Below are positions 1 through 49,100 of a stretch of DNA of 64,000 nt, piece after piece. The number at the start of each line of letters is the position of its first letter. Position 1 is the first letter of the stretch. The notes below the pieces were generated by a model, which saw only the letters and a program-made list of their open reading frames with translations, was not told where the DNA came from and searched no databases. The DNA is taken from assembly GCA_022818135.1 (NCBI GenBank), contig JAFMSR010000002.1, forward strand, positions 44,368,699 to 44,432,698. The letters are read 5' to 3'. Origin of the DNA: Saxidomus purpurata. Its lineage: Eukaryota > Mollusca > Bivalvia > Venerida > Veneridae. The translations under genes were made by a program, and so were the position numbers.

Positions 1-776
1 TGCACCAGAACTATTTCGATATTTTTTGACAAAATAAATAAATCTAATAAAAACTTTCAATGATACTTAATCAAATTTTAAACTTGGTAGAGTGAAGGGG
101 CTAATGTCATTCTGTGCAAAATTGAGCTTTTAATAGGGGCTGGTGTACAAGGGGCTAAAGTTCTACATTAATTTTGATTAAAAATATCCAAAAGAGTCAA
201 TGTTATTTTAAGACTTGTACCTGAATAGTTTAAAAATTAAGGATCATTAGTCATAATGAACACGCTGTCTGGTGTCAATGTAATAATAAGAAAGAAAACA
301 CATAAAAAGCAGTTACTGATATTGTTGACTTACTCAAATCTATTTATAACTCTTTCTTACATAATACAGCAAAGTTAAAGAAACCTGTCAAATTCAAATA
401 CAGAAACGATACTGAAATTCTGCAATTTCTAATGTACCGAAATCTAGATTCACCATGGAAACGATTATACTTAAGACTTGGCATTAAATACATATATATA
501 TACACTGTTTTCTTTTTTTTCCGCAGCGCTACTGAAAAACAATGTGAACAACTTGCAACAATACTGTCACATGGGTCCTGAAGTACATTTCAAGTGTAAG
601 ACCTACATTACACACTTTCCATCCTGTTTATACATTTAAAAAAACAATTGCATTTTCAAGGAAAATTCAGAAAATGTTTTGTTGTTCGAAAACACTGTAG
701 GTTACCTTCATTTTTCGGCATTTGACATTTTCTTGTTCATTTTTTTCAAAATAATTTTTCGGATTAAAACTGTCGA

Positions 777-782
777 TTTATT
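777..782 (-). terminator. Poly(A) signal AATAAA after UBE2D exon A
   Basis: The plus strand reads TTTATT, i.e. AATAAA on the gene strand, 200 nt past the stop codon of exon A. It is a plausible end for the longest transcript. A chance hexamer cannot be excluded in AT-rich DNA. Confidence 0.5.
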
Positions 783-981
783 TTACATTGCACATGTTCA
801 TGGATTTTCCCTTAATATGAAAGTAAAACAAAGTTAACCTACAGTTCATGTGCAAGAACAGTAATAAATGGCCGATAGTAAACGACACTGTATTTCCAAT
901 TTTGGTCCACACTTAAAAGTATTTGTTCATTTCATTAACTCAGCTCCCTGTGTAAGTATTGAGTCCTAAACCGACTACGCA

Positions 982-38635
<37,654 letters not shown>

Positions 38636-38770
38636 TTACTGTTTGTGAGCTTAAAAGACTAAATTAACGATTTTATTTTGTAGTCACTTTCCGTTTCAGT
38701 CTTCTTTTTTCTACCCGGAAGGTTTCAATGCACATGCGCGGAAAGCGCCCTCTCTGTGAATGTCAATAGA
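38636..38770 (-). promoter_or_regulatory. Probable UBE2D promoter and 5' UTR
   Basis: This region is immediately upstream of the UBE2D ATG and richer in CG dinucleotides than its surroundings. An ETS-like CCGGAAGG is seen at 38715-38722 (plus strand). An NRF1-like motif lies at about 38729-38741, reverse strand CCGCGCATGTGCA, one base off the usual consensus. A YY1-like AAAATGGCGGG lies just inside intron 1 at 38497-38507. ETS, NRF1 and YY1 sites without a TATA box are typical of housekeeping promoters, which suits a core E2 gene. The transcription start is not determined. Confidence 0.5.
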
Positions 38771-39599
38771 AACAACCACTGTAGTTAACTAAGTACATCT
38801 TAAATCATGACCGAGAACTTAGTTTTAATCATGTTAATTGTATAATTATTTTTCAATGCAAGTTACATTTTAATTTCAATCTGGTGATTCACTTGTAGCT
38901 GATAATAAGTATATTCAAGTTTTATGGAAATGCTGTGGTAGGTGGATAGGACGAGGGCTTAGAAAGGGCTATGCCCTAATTCCAATTGATTCAAACGGAC
39001 TGACAGCTAGCATGTAAAATTATTATTCTAATATGAGTCACGATTTTGTCTTTATCTACAAAGAGTAGAAAAAAATATGTTTTCTTGTGTCAATAATAAT
39101 TGTTTTCTAGACGATGACCACCGCTGGAACGGATATTATTTCATAAAAAAATGCATTTAAAAACATGAATCCAGAAATCTGTATTTTCCGCACAGATCCC
39201 AATATATCGACAGACCTTTTATAATACACCTGCTATCCACTAAAAAATATAAACCACGTTTAACTGAACTGCAATACGCATTATTTAATTGAAACTGGAT
39301 TTACCTCCTCGTTTAACTCTAGTTAGTTATTTCAAATGCACCCAGTTTTATGAGTATTTGAACAGGAATACTCTACCACTAACACGTTTTTAGCAAAATG
39401 GGCTGTATGTTCGTAAAATAGTGCAGTTCTTAAGAAAAGCATATAAATATCACAAAATGTCTCTTTTACGCACACAATACCACGCCCTTCTAAATTAAAT
39501 TACAATCCATCGAAAACAGTGAAATATTCACGACACTATGACACGTCTGATTTGTGCAATTTCGCCTTTTCGTCCGGCGACCCTACGGAGCGAAGATAC

Positions 39600-39780
39600 A
39601 AGAATTAGTTTATAGTTTATACTAATTTATTTAGCTCGATTGTGAAGAAAGCTTGAAGCTTATCGAGTCACTCTCGAGACCGCTTCCTGGAAAACCCATT
39701 AATAGTGTCTTATGTGGAGGTACCGTTGTGATCCCAGTAGGGCTGGATGAACAGCAGACACCTTAACCTCATCACCATCG
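39600..39780 (-). mobile_element. tRNA-derived SINE, inverted relative of the 44.8-kb copy
   Basis: Read on the minus strand it has GATGAGGTTAAGGTGTCTGC (A-box side), CTGGGATCACAACGG (decayed B box), then CCAGGAAGCGGTCTCGAGAG and a tail with ATAAATTAGTATAAACTA. Order and motifs match the plus-strand copy at 44824-45020. The tRNA head is more degraded. Confidence 0.65.
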
Positions 39781-40261
39781 CTCTCCTTAAAACAAGAGAA
39801 TTAAGAAGTTTACAAGGAGAGGGCGTGTGGCGAAAACTCGCATATATATAAGCGTGGGTATATGGCGAAACACATTAATCAACGTGGTCGCCAGGCGAAA
39901 ATTCGACATTCAAAAACTGAAATGGGGGGGGTATGAAAATTCGTTTAACTTCTAAAATCTCGAATTTCGTCCCGCACTCTCCCTAATTATCGCGTTTTAG
40001 CTCTGCGTCCCTTTAATCTCGTTTGGAGTGTCTGAGGTGTATATGGCGTGTTTTACTGTTGTACAGGTGGTTGATCTGTGCAATTTTGTCTTTTCACCAT
40101 GCGAACTCTTACAATTGTAATGATTTCATGTTATATTTTCTCGCACAGTCATTGACTTTCCAAATACAAGACACCTCAATAGTTTCCACAGTTAAAGCAT
40201 GCCACCCGCGCGATGTTCCTTTCAGCGAATGAAGTCTCAAGAAATACATCGTGTCATTGAC

Positions 40262-42190
40262 TTTCAAATACAAATACAAAGTTTATTTACTGTCGGCATG
40301 TTTCGTTTAACATATATAAACTTAAGGTATGTATAGCTTTTGACCGACTTAATAACAACAATAAATAACAGTTCATATAATTTCACATATGATCACAAAT
40401 TATCACATATTTATAGTAATTAAAATCTTAGTAAATAACTTTAACTTTATCACACTATTATCATATTACATTACATTATCACATTTTATTGTTAAGCTAA
40501 ATGATTAAATAAATTATTAATTTCAAAGATCGTACACATCATCCAATATGATAAACTAATACAATCAAAGCTCATTATTTAAAATTAAGTATCAAAAAAT
40601 TAAAAAATTGTTTGAAATGTAAGAATTGTGTGACAAATATATCAAACAGGGAATGCCCCTTACAAAAAACAAGAACCTCAAAAAAAGGCCCCCCAAAACC
40701 AAAAAAAAAAAAAAGATGTGAAAGCTGCTGATCTTGACTAGAAGTCTAAAAACTGCCATAAAAAGTAATTTATAAAGAAACACTGAAAAGTAAAAGAAAC
40801 ACGAAAGTGCGACCGAAAAGAAATTACTAAAACATTTATCACTGCAAATCAGATTTGGAGGGAACTGATCAGCAACTTTCAGATACATACACAATAGTTT
40901 AATACAGGAACCATACCGATAGAGGGAAAGCTGCCATAAAGGCAAATAAATAAACAAAAGAACACTTAAAATGATATTACCGTTCAAAGTGACCATCAAA
41001 ATGTTTTAAATAAAACATTAATCAGTGGTCAGTAACAGAAATAACTTGGCAAACTTATTTCTTACATGTTTTTAAAGCATCCACTGTGTTTTGAACATCA
41101 TTCTTAACTATAAACCAATGTGACCATTTTGAAGGTTAATATAACTTTGAGCTAAGCGCAGATATACAAATTATTGGAAAAATGCTGCTAATTAAGCAAA
41201 CTAAAAGGAACACAAGATTCTGCAAAAAGCATTTAGAAAAACAAAGAAAAAAAAGCAAACAGCATGAAATGAAACGGAAATGGGTTAAGTGTCCACGCAG
41301 GAACTACATGCATAACCCCCTCCGTCCCAGGATGCTACAAGACTCCGAAACTGGTTACAATTATTTTCATCCCGGAAATGTTGGGGCATGGAGTTCCACA
41401 ATCTCCTTTACAGAGTTACCGTTCCTTACACTCACTACCATAATGTGGTAGTTCCAGAGTCTTGCAGCCCTGAGCGGAAGGAGTTGAGTCCATAACTAAA
41501 TGTTCTTACCTGCGGTACTACAACTGTAGTTTGTATATCTAAAAAGAATAAGCAGTTTGTTTAATTTGAATCAAATCTTGGTGATAAACTGGACATTGTT
41601 TTATAATTTTGAAAGTTTTTAAAGCCATTGTTCTGATTTTCCTTATTTCAAGCGATGGTAATTTGGATTTTGAGAGTAAAGTATTACAGTCTGATGTATG
41701 ACCATTATAACTAAACGCATTGCTCTTTCCTATATTTTTTTTCTATTTTCTTAGTACATGTATTTACTATGTTAGTGGACAAAAATTAAAGTTAGATAAA
41801 ATGAAAGAATAATAAACGTTTAATTTTCCAAGTTAACATATATGGTGACCTATTCTTTTTAGAACATTTGACTATCTAGAGGCTTTCTTTACATAAATTT
41901 GATATTTGAGAGTTAAAATCAATAGTTACTCCTATTAGTTTAACTTCATCATCACAATTAATTTCGATATTGTCTAATTTCAAAGATGTTTTCTAAATGT
42001 GTCTTTTTAACTATTGACATTCCTTCAAATTGTTCCGGATTGGCCTTCGTTTTGTTTATTTCGAAGCAGTGAATAAGGGTTAAACTGTCTTTCAAGTTTG
42101 ATTGAACTCCATTTAGGGCATAGCCTGAGCATGAAACAATGTTGTCACCTGCATAGTTGAAAAGGGCACACTTTCGTGTTTAAAAGTCAC
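40262..42190 (-). mobile_element. Decayed LINE (CR1/jockey-like) reverse transcriptase, 5'-truncated
   Basis: Minus-strand translation, moving between frames, gives the C-terminal half of a non-LTR reverse transcriptase. The pieces are LFNYAGDN at about 42141-42164, INKTKANPEQFEGMS near 42015-42065, then after a frameshift EINCDDEVKLIGVTIDF near 41914-41968. Next comes QVRTFSYGLNSFR near 41477-41515, and the usual tail LVASWDGGGYACSSC near 41290-41345. The catalytic YADD is mutated to YAGD, and stops and frameshifts are present, so it is inactive. Sequence before YAGD is lost after about 25 residues, as expected of 5' truncation. A TTTGTA-type tail at 40265-40280 marks the likely 3' end. CR1-like is my best placement. 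Confidence 0.8.
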
Positions 42191-42967
42191 GAAACTTGTC
42201 TATGCTCCCTGTAGGATGACCAAATAGCTACTACTTGGTACGCTCGTGTAATCGTACGTCACACATTTTTCTGGAGCATAAATCCAAAAATTTTAAGAGG
42301 GGTTTTGTTGAAAACTGATACAGCGACAGGTGACATATGAAGTGCAGTGCCAAAAAGACATAACTACCTTACCTAGATTTCGAATCATCCCTTTTAAGGA
42401 AATTTTATTGTTCTGTGTAAACAATGTAAATTGAGTAAATATTTCACACAGTGATAGATGTCATTTTACGTTCATAACTTTATCTAGGTCTAAGAATGAA
42501 TCACGTTCCTTGCTTATCTACAATGTAACTATTACGATTTTTATGAAACTTGCATATCGGAATTCTTGGAAACATGCTTCAAATGGGACGAATATATGCT
42601 ATAATTGCTCCAGGCTTCAGGGAGCATCGATGCTGTTTATCTGAGTGTCTGGTAAAACTAAAATGAAAGCAGTATTCTTGTACCCCTTTTAGTAGAATTT
42701 GTTGTTTACTTGACATGTATATGTGACAGGACCTGGATATTCTTGAATCATAGACAACACGCTTTTTCGCTGTTGTTTTCTTCGTATGTACAAAAGATGC
42801 GAAAGGCTGGAAATCATGATAAATAGTTTAAACGTATAGAGGAACACTTTCTACATCAAATATTTTCCTGCGTACATCCTGCCATAGGGTGTTTGTTTAT
42901 GTGCTTCGGTTGTTCCCGTTGTCTACGGAAGATAACGAAGTGAGCCATTAAAGGGACACAACTTTAG

Positions 42968-42980
42968 TTTGGCGGGAAAA
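42968..42980 (+). promoter_or_regulatory. E2F consensus site upstream of the unknown gene
   Basis: TTTGGCGGGAAAA matches the E2F/DP consensus TTTSGCGSGAAA at every position but its last-but-one flank. It lies 68 bp before the ATG at 43048. E2F sites near the start are typical of genes for DNA replication, repair and mitosis expressed from G1/S onward. Confidence 0.6.
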
Positions 42981-43047
42981 TTTGTAAAAAAAACAGTTGC
43001 AGCAACAGTGGCAACATCCGCAGACCTGTACATATTATCTATATACA

Positions 43048-43114
43048 ATGTCAGCACAAAAAGATCGCTTAAGTAGGAAATCAAGTATTCCGTCGTACAT
43101 AATAGGCAGCGATA
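43048..43114 (+). CDS. Unknown gene, exon 1
   Basis: ATG at 43048, then 22 codons reading MSAQKDRLSRKSSIPSYIIG followed by SD, ending in phase 1 at donor GTAAGT (43115). The ATG was chosen as the first after the E2F-like promoter motif that opens a frame running into a consensus donor. Intron 1 is 10.5 kb and full of repeats. Confidence 0.6.
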
Positions 43115-46100
43115 GTAAGTGTTTTTTTCTTTTATAATTTTAGATTCTAATTTTTAAACGGAATCCGTTAGAGCGGGGTCGGGTATTTCCGAACATTTAA
43201 GCGACTATTGCAGATGTTGGTTAATACCTGCACTAACCCTTTAAAACGAAATAAGGTATTGAAGTTTGAAATGTACGCTATCTTTTGCGTGTAATTCCGA
43301 TCATTTTCAGCCAGTAGAACATAGAGTAATGTGCGTGTGAAGATGTTACGATAACGCGGATATTTCCGAACACACTGACCCTACCGAACACGACCTGCGG
43401 CTATTTCAAACGTTAAATATGAATATATTTTTATAGTCTTAAATTGGTTTTCAAGCAGTATTATAACTGTTTTTGCTTCTGAGGAGGAGCGTTGTCTTGG
43501 AATGGCCAAATGTAAAGGGTACTCGATGAAAACCGAAAGTTTTGATCCTGACAAGCTCAGCCACCTCTTCAAGGGGTGTTTGGTTGCATTTCAGGCTCTA
43601 TCATGCAGTCTTTTGACAAATCATTCTGTAGAAAACATTGTCATATTCCGAAATTACCAAACTGTAGGCTTATTCTCCGAAATTGCAGCGTTTTCAACGT
43701 GGCACATTATTGGTATGGTGAATATACCAATTACCATGATATACCAGTTACGCGAATTATCATTAAATACTTAAGTGCAGTTTTCTTTCTCATTTGCCGT
43801 GTTTAAAATATTTTCCTATTTAAAAAACTATCTGGAAAATATTTTATTTTTTAGGTTTGTGTTCGTTTTTGGCTAGCAATAGATAATCTTTAAATTTTTA
43901 GATAGAATGATAATGTGAGGGCAGTTGGTCTGGAAATGACCTCCATAGCGAACATTTGACAAAAGTGTCGCTACAATTTTTATATCAAAATTTGTGAGCA
44001 GACGGATTTATTCACAAATTTTAAATTAGCGAAAGGAGAATTCTCTTATAGTAAATCTATGTGAAATGAATCTTTCGCAAATTTTTTTAGCGTCACCTTC
44101 ACAATTATACAATTACATGTATAGCATCTGCCTTGATCAAACTTAGATATAGTTTTTACTTTGATTAAAAGAGATATGTATAAAATCTGTTCTAATAGGA
44201 CTCTGTTTAAAATGATGATAGATTTCAGTTTTAAATCTGTATTAATACAGTATTTATGAAATAGTTTATGGCTGTTCGGCAATAGGTGCACATGCTGAAA
44301 GTTCTGCGGGTAATTCCGACCACCATGGTCTCTCTTCTCGACATGATTGAGCAATATTTTAGACCATTCCATATTGTAAGTATGTGTTACAAGGATCAAA
44401 ATATGTGAAAAATGAAGTCAGTTTTTAAATAGGCGACAAGTTCAAATCTTAGTATTTTTTGTAAAAAATTAAAAAATCTGTTATTTTCTTAGACGAAAAT
44501 GGTGCCGATTAATTGTTTGTAATTTTCTGCGAATAAAAAGATACAAATTGACTATTGGTGAAATTAAATAGTAGAGTGATAGAATTGGCGTCATTTGATG
44601 ACAAAATATTCATTATTAACGCTTTGGCTATGGCGCCCATCAAAATAAAAAACGTTCGGAAATAGTCGCACGTTCGGCAATACCGCACCCCGCTCTAGAT
44701 CTAATCTATTAATCTTTGAAAATTAAGTCTATGACTAGATCTACTTAAAGGTCCTTTACTAAGACCAACTCGAATTTTCTTTTAAATTTGGAATTGTTAC
44801 GGGCATCTTCTCAAAAAGAAAAATATGGTGTAGAGGTTAAGGTGTCGGCCGCTCATCCCGGAGGTTGCGGGTTCGAGCCCCACTGGGGTCACTACCTTAC
44901 CTCCTCATTTGACACCAGTACTGGTTTTTCCAGGAAGCGGACTCGAGAGTGACTCGACTAGCTGCAAACTTTGTTCACAATTGAGCTAAAATAAATTGGT
45001 ATAAACTAATTAATAAATTCTATTTTGCCTTTTAGGACTAAAAGACCACCCAGGAAATACAAAAACATTTACGTTTTTCTGCAGCAGTACTCAGTTATTA
45101 ATCGTACAACAGTTGTTTTTAGATCTATTCCTTTACTATTTTAACAGTATTAATGATAATTTTGATTCTCTTTTAGAACTGTCACAACTATGTTGCAGTA
45201 AGATTCTATCTAATTTATCTTTTATTAACACCTGATGTGCACCCTGTCCATAATACTCGTGAGAGGTGTGAGGCAGTATGCAGGGGCGTAGCTAGGGACA
45301 CAATCGAATTACTCCCCAGTTTTCTGTAAGGGAGGAGGGGGGGGCAAAGCCCCTCGCAATTTTGTTTAAGCCAAATATAATGTAAATAATTTTATGGAAC
45401 GCCAAATCTACATATATTCAAATATTTGAAGAGGTCTTTAAATATTTGGAGAGCTCTTCAAATAATTTTAGAGGTCTCAATTTCAATTAGAGATATCTCC
45501 AAATAATTATAGCGTGCAATAATTCATTAATTGTGATAGAGAGGTCTTTAAATATTTGGAGAGCTCTCTAAGTCAATTTTTGATGTCAAAAATTGATTTA
45601 AAGCGTGCAATTATTTAATTGTAGACCTCTCCAATTCAATTGAAGATATCAAAAATTAAGGTGTAATTCAGCTGTTTTTAAGAGCTCTGCAATAGGATTG
45701 AAGAGGTCTCTAATTGATTTGAAGACATCTCTTATTGTTTTATAGCTCGCTACAAATTAATTTATAGAGGTCTTGAATTCAATTAGAGACCTCTCTAAAT
45801 CAATTTGAGTGCGGTGAAATTCAATTTTAGATATCTTGAATTCGATGTTAATACATGCCAAATCTACATTTATAAACTAAAGTTTTCTCCAATTCAAATG
45901 GAGACCACTTCAATTGAATTATAGATGTCTCCAAATCAATGGATTTAAACCGCGCTACAAACGAATGTTTGATGTCTTTAATTGATTTATAGACCTCTCC
46001 AAATATTTGACAGAGCTCTCCAAATATTTAAAGACCTCTTCAAATAATTGAGTATTATGTTGATTTGGCATGAATTCAAGATATATCTTAAATTGAATTT

Positions 46101-49100
46101 CACCGTGCTCAAATTGATTTAGAGATGTCTCTAATTGAATTCAAGACCTCTATAAATTAATTTGTAGCGAGCTATAAACCAATAAAAGATGTCTTCAAAT
46201 CAATTAGAGAGCTCTTCAGTCCTATTGCAGAGCTCTTAAAAACAGCTGAATTACACCTTAATTTTTGATATCACTTATTAAATTGTAGAGGTCTTCAATT
46301 CATTTATTGCGCGCTTTAAATCAAATTTTGATATCATTAATTGAATTAGAGAGCTCTCCAATTATTTAAAGACCTCTTCAAATATTTGAGTTTATGTAGA
46401 TTTGGCGTTCCATATAATTTGGATGTTTAAAACTTATTTAATTGCATTTATGAAACACAAGTTTACCATTTATGATTGAAAATAAACCGATACTGTTAGT
46501 GTACCCGAGTGGACATGTACCCACCCCCCTTAGGCACAAGTTTAACATCACTTTTAGGCCATTTAATTTTTTCATTTTTGAAATTCGAAGTACTCCTGTG
46601 AATATGGGAGTATGCCTGGCTACAGGCCTGGTAAGACAAGATAGATTGATAGGTATTTCAAACATTGAAATACAGTGCTGTCGGGTAATCCTGCACACTT
46701 TTTAAACAGGAACTTTATTTCATATCAACACCTGTTTTGTGGAGAACAGGGATGGTGTGAAAATATCTTGGACAAGAAGCATTATTGTACAAATAGGAAC
46801 ATTTTTGTTTGGAGGATTTCTTTTTCATGCATGGAGAGATTTCGATGTAACTTGGCACAGATGCTCACCACCATGAGCTACCCTTGTTTTTAGAATTACT
46901 TCCCTTTGTTGTTACTATAAATAGCTTATATTGTAACTTTTTTATTACTGGCCGTAGAGAAAAATCGAGAGTGGTCACTTTTCTGTGGTGCAACATGCAT
47001 GTTACATCGAATATTTAGGTGTATTTTGACCCCCCCCCCCCTTGGAGGGAGTTAGCCCCTTTTACAGGGGGGGCGCGAAAATTTTCGGGGGGGGGTATTT
47101 AGATAACCCACAAAAACCATGGGGGAACTATAGATTTGATCGTTTCTGTCTGTCAGTCTGTCCATAAATCTGGCTGTAACTTCTGTGTGCATGGACCAAT
47201 CTTCAAATAGACACACACCTATGCAGCTACCTTGAAGGTCAAGGTCACACTTGTGGCTTAAAACCTGCAATATAGGGAGTACTGAAATAATTTCATACAA
47301 TTGTTGCCCATACCCTAGGATCTATCATGCACCACACCTAGGGGGATACCTTGAAGGTCAAGATCACATTTTAGGCCCATACCTTAAAGGTGTGTCGTGC
47401 ACCACTGTTTAAAATTTTTTGTAGCTGAAAATATTCAGAGATAACAAAAGTATGCCATGAGCTCTTTTGTTATTGATGAGAAATTACCATGTGTAAATAG
47501 TGATTAAATTAATGACAGACTTGCATTATTTATAAGTATTGTATTGGTTTAATATAACAAAGAGTATGGCTATGTGTTTTGTATTCACACTTAATTATAA
47601 GAAAGCAATCATAACAGTCATATTATTGATCCTTTTGGAGGTCTCTAAATAGATAATAATTATGTATGTAGAGATTTGTATTTTGATGAAACTTGTTGAA
47701 AATGTAATTTTAGAAGAAAAAAGCATTTAGTTTACAGTACAAAGTACCAAATTGAATGCACAGTTTACAAATACATTATTAAATGCCTGTTTTATATCTA
47801 TAAACTATTTTGTTAATATGATAATGCCCCACATTGAAGATGGTGGGACATGTCATTAATATACCAAGGTATGCCGCGTTTTTTTACTAAATACCACGGT
47901 ATGTACTATGGTATACCACCAATTTAACGAAATGGATTTTTTTATGCCCCCAAAGGGTGGCATATTAAAATCGCACCGTCTGTCTGTCCGTCCTTCCGTC
48001 TGTGCGTCCCCACTTACAGTTCGTTCACTTAATTCTGTCATGCATTGAAGGATTTTAAAATAACTTGGCACACCATGTCTAGCACATCAAGACGACTGGC
48101 GTGCAAGACCCACATCCCTACCTCAAAGGTCAAGGTCACACTTGGGCATACTTAGTATGAAGGTTATGGAATCCTCTATATATGCACACATTCGTGTCTG
48201 GACTGTAACTTTGTCATGCATTGAAGGATTTTAAAATAACTTGGCACAAATGTCTGCACATCAAGACAACGTGCATGTACAAGACCCCCGCCCCTAGCTC
48301 AAAGGTCAAGGTCATCTTTAGAGTTTGAAGGTAATGGATTCCTCTATATGTGCAAATGCACATTCGTGTCCGTCCGACTGTAACTTTGTCATGCATTTAA
48401 AGAGATTTTAAAAATATTTGAGCAAAAAGGTCTAGCACATCAAGATGACATGTCGCCCCCAAGACCCACCCCCACCACAAAGGTCAAGGTCACACTCAGA
48501 GTTTATAGGTAAGGCCATCCTTAAAAATTGTTTTTTGCCCAACGCCACCGACGATGAAAATCCTCCCGCTGACTATTTTTTTGGATCTAAACAAAAATTT
48601 TTCCGTCGAGAAAACCCCCGCTCCTTTTCGTCATTTCCATCTTTCCATTTCTTTTCTGTAGTTCTTTCCGTAATAATACCAATCAGTTATCCTCGACTAT
48701 TGCTTGACAGAATGTGCAGGGGGGGATCCTTTCCCCCCCCCCCCCCCAATTCATTTTCCACTTTTCCCCCCCCTCATTTTTCCCCCCCCCCCCCCCCCGA
48801 GAGTAAAAATTCACTTGTCCGAGGTCAATTCCCCTGTCCAGATTTCACAAAAACCAATTTTGTGAAACAAACAAGGCCAGGTTAGTTTTTTTTTTATATG
48901 CTAATCAGTACATGTCTAGAGGATTCTGCAAAGCCGGATTCCGAATGACGGGAAGGACCCACACGAACCGCAAAAAAACCCCCCCCATATTGCGACACCA
49001 CGTAAAAAGCGGTTTACGGAAAAAAAACAGATTTATATCAGAGAAAGTGTCCACACTCTGTATGCATTTAATTCAAAAAATTTGGCCAACAAAAAACGAC

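Noticed and set aside
40592..40999. 135-codon hydrophobic minus-strand frame
   Set aside because: Lies in the presumed 3' untranslated part of the decayed LINE; AT-rich Phe/Leu composition, no recognisable domain.
48445..48885. 146-codon Pro-rich frame on the plus strand
   Set aside because: Built from dispersed repeat sequence and C homopolymers; the frame depends on run lengths that are likely unreliable.
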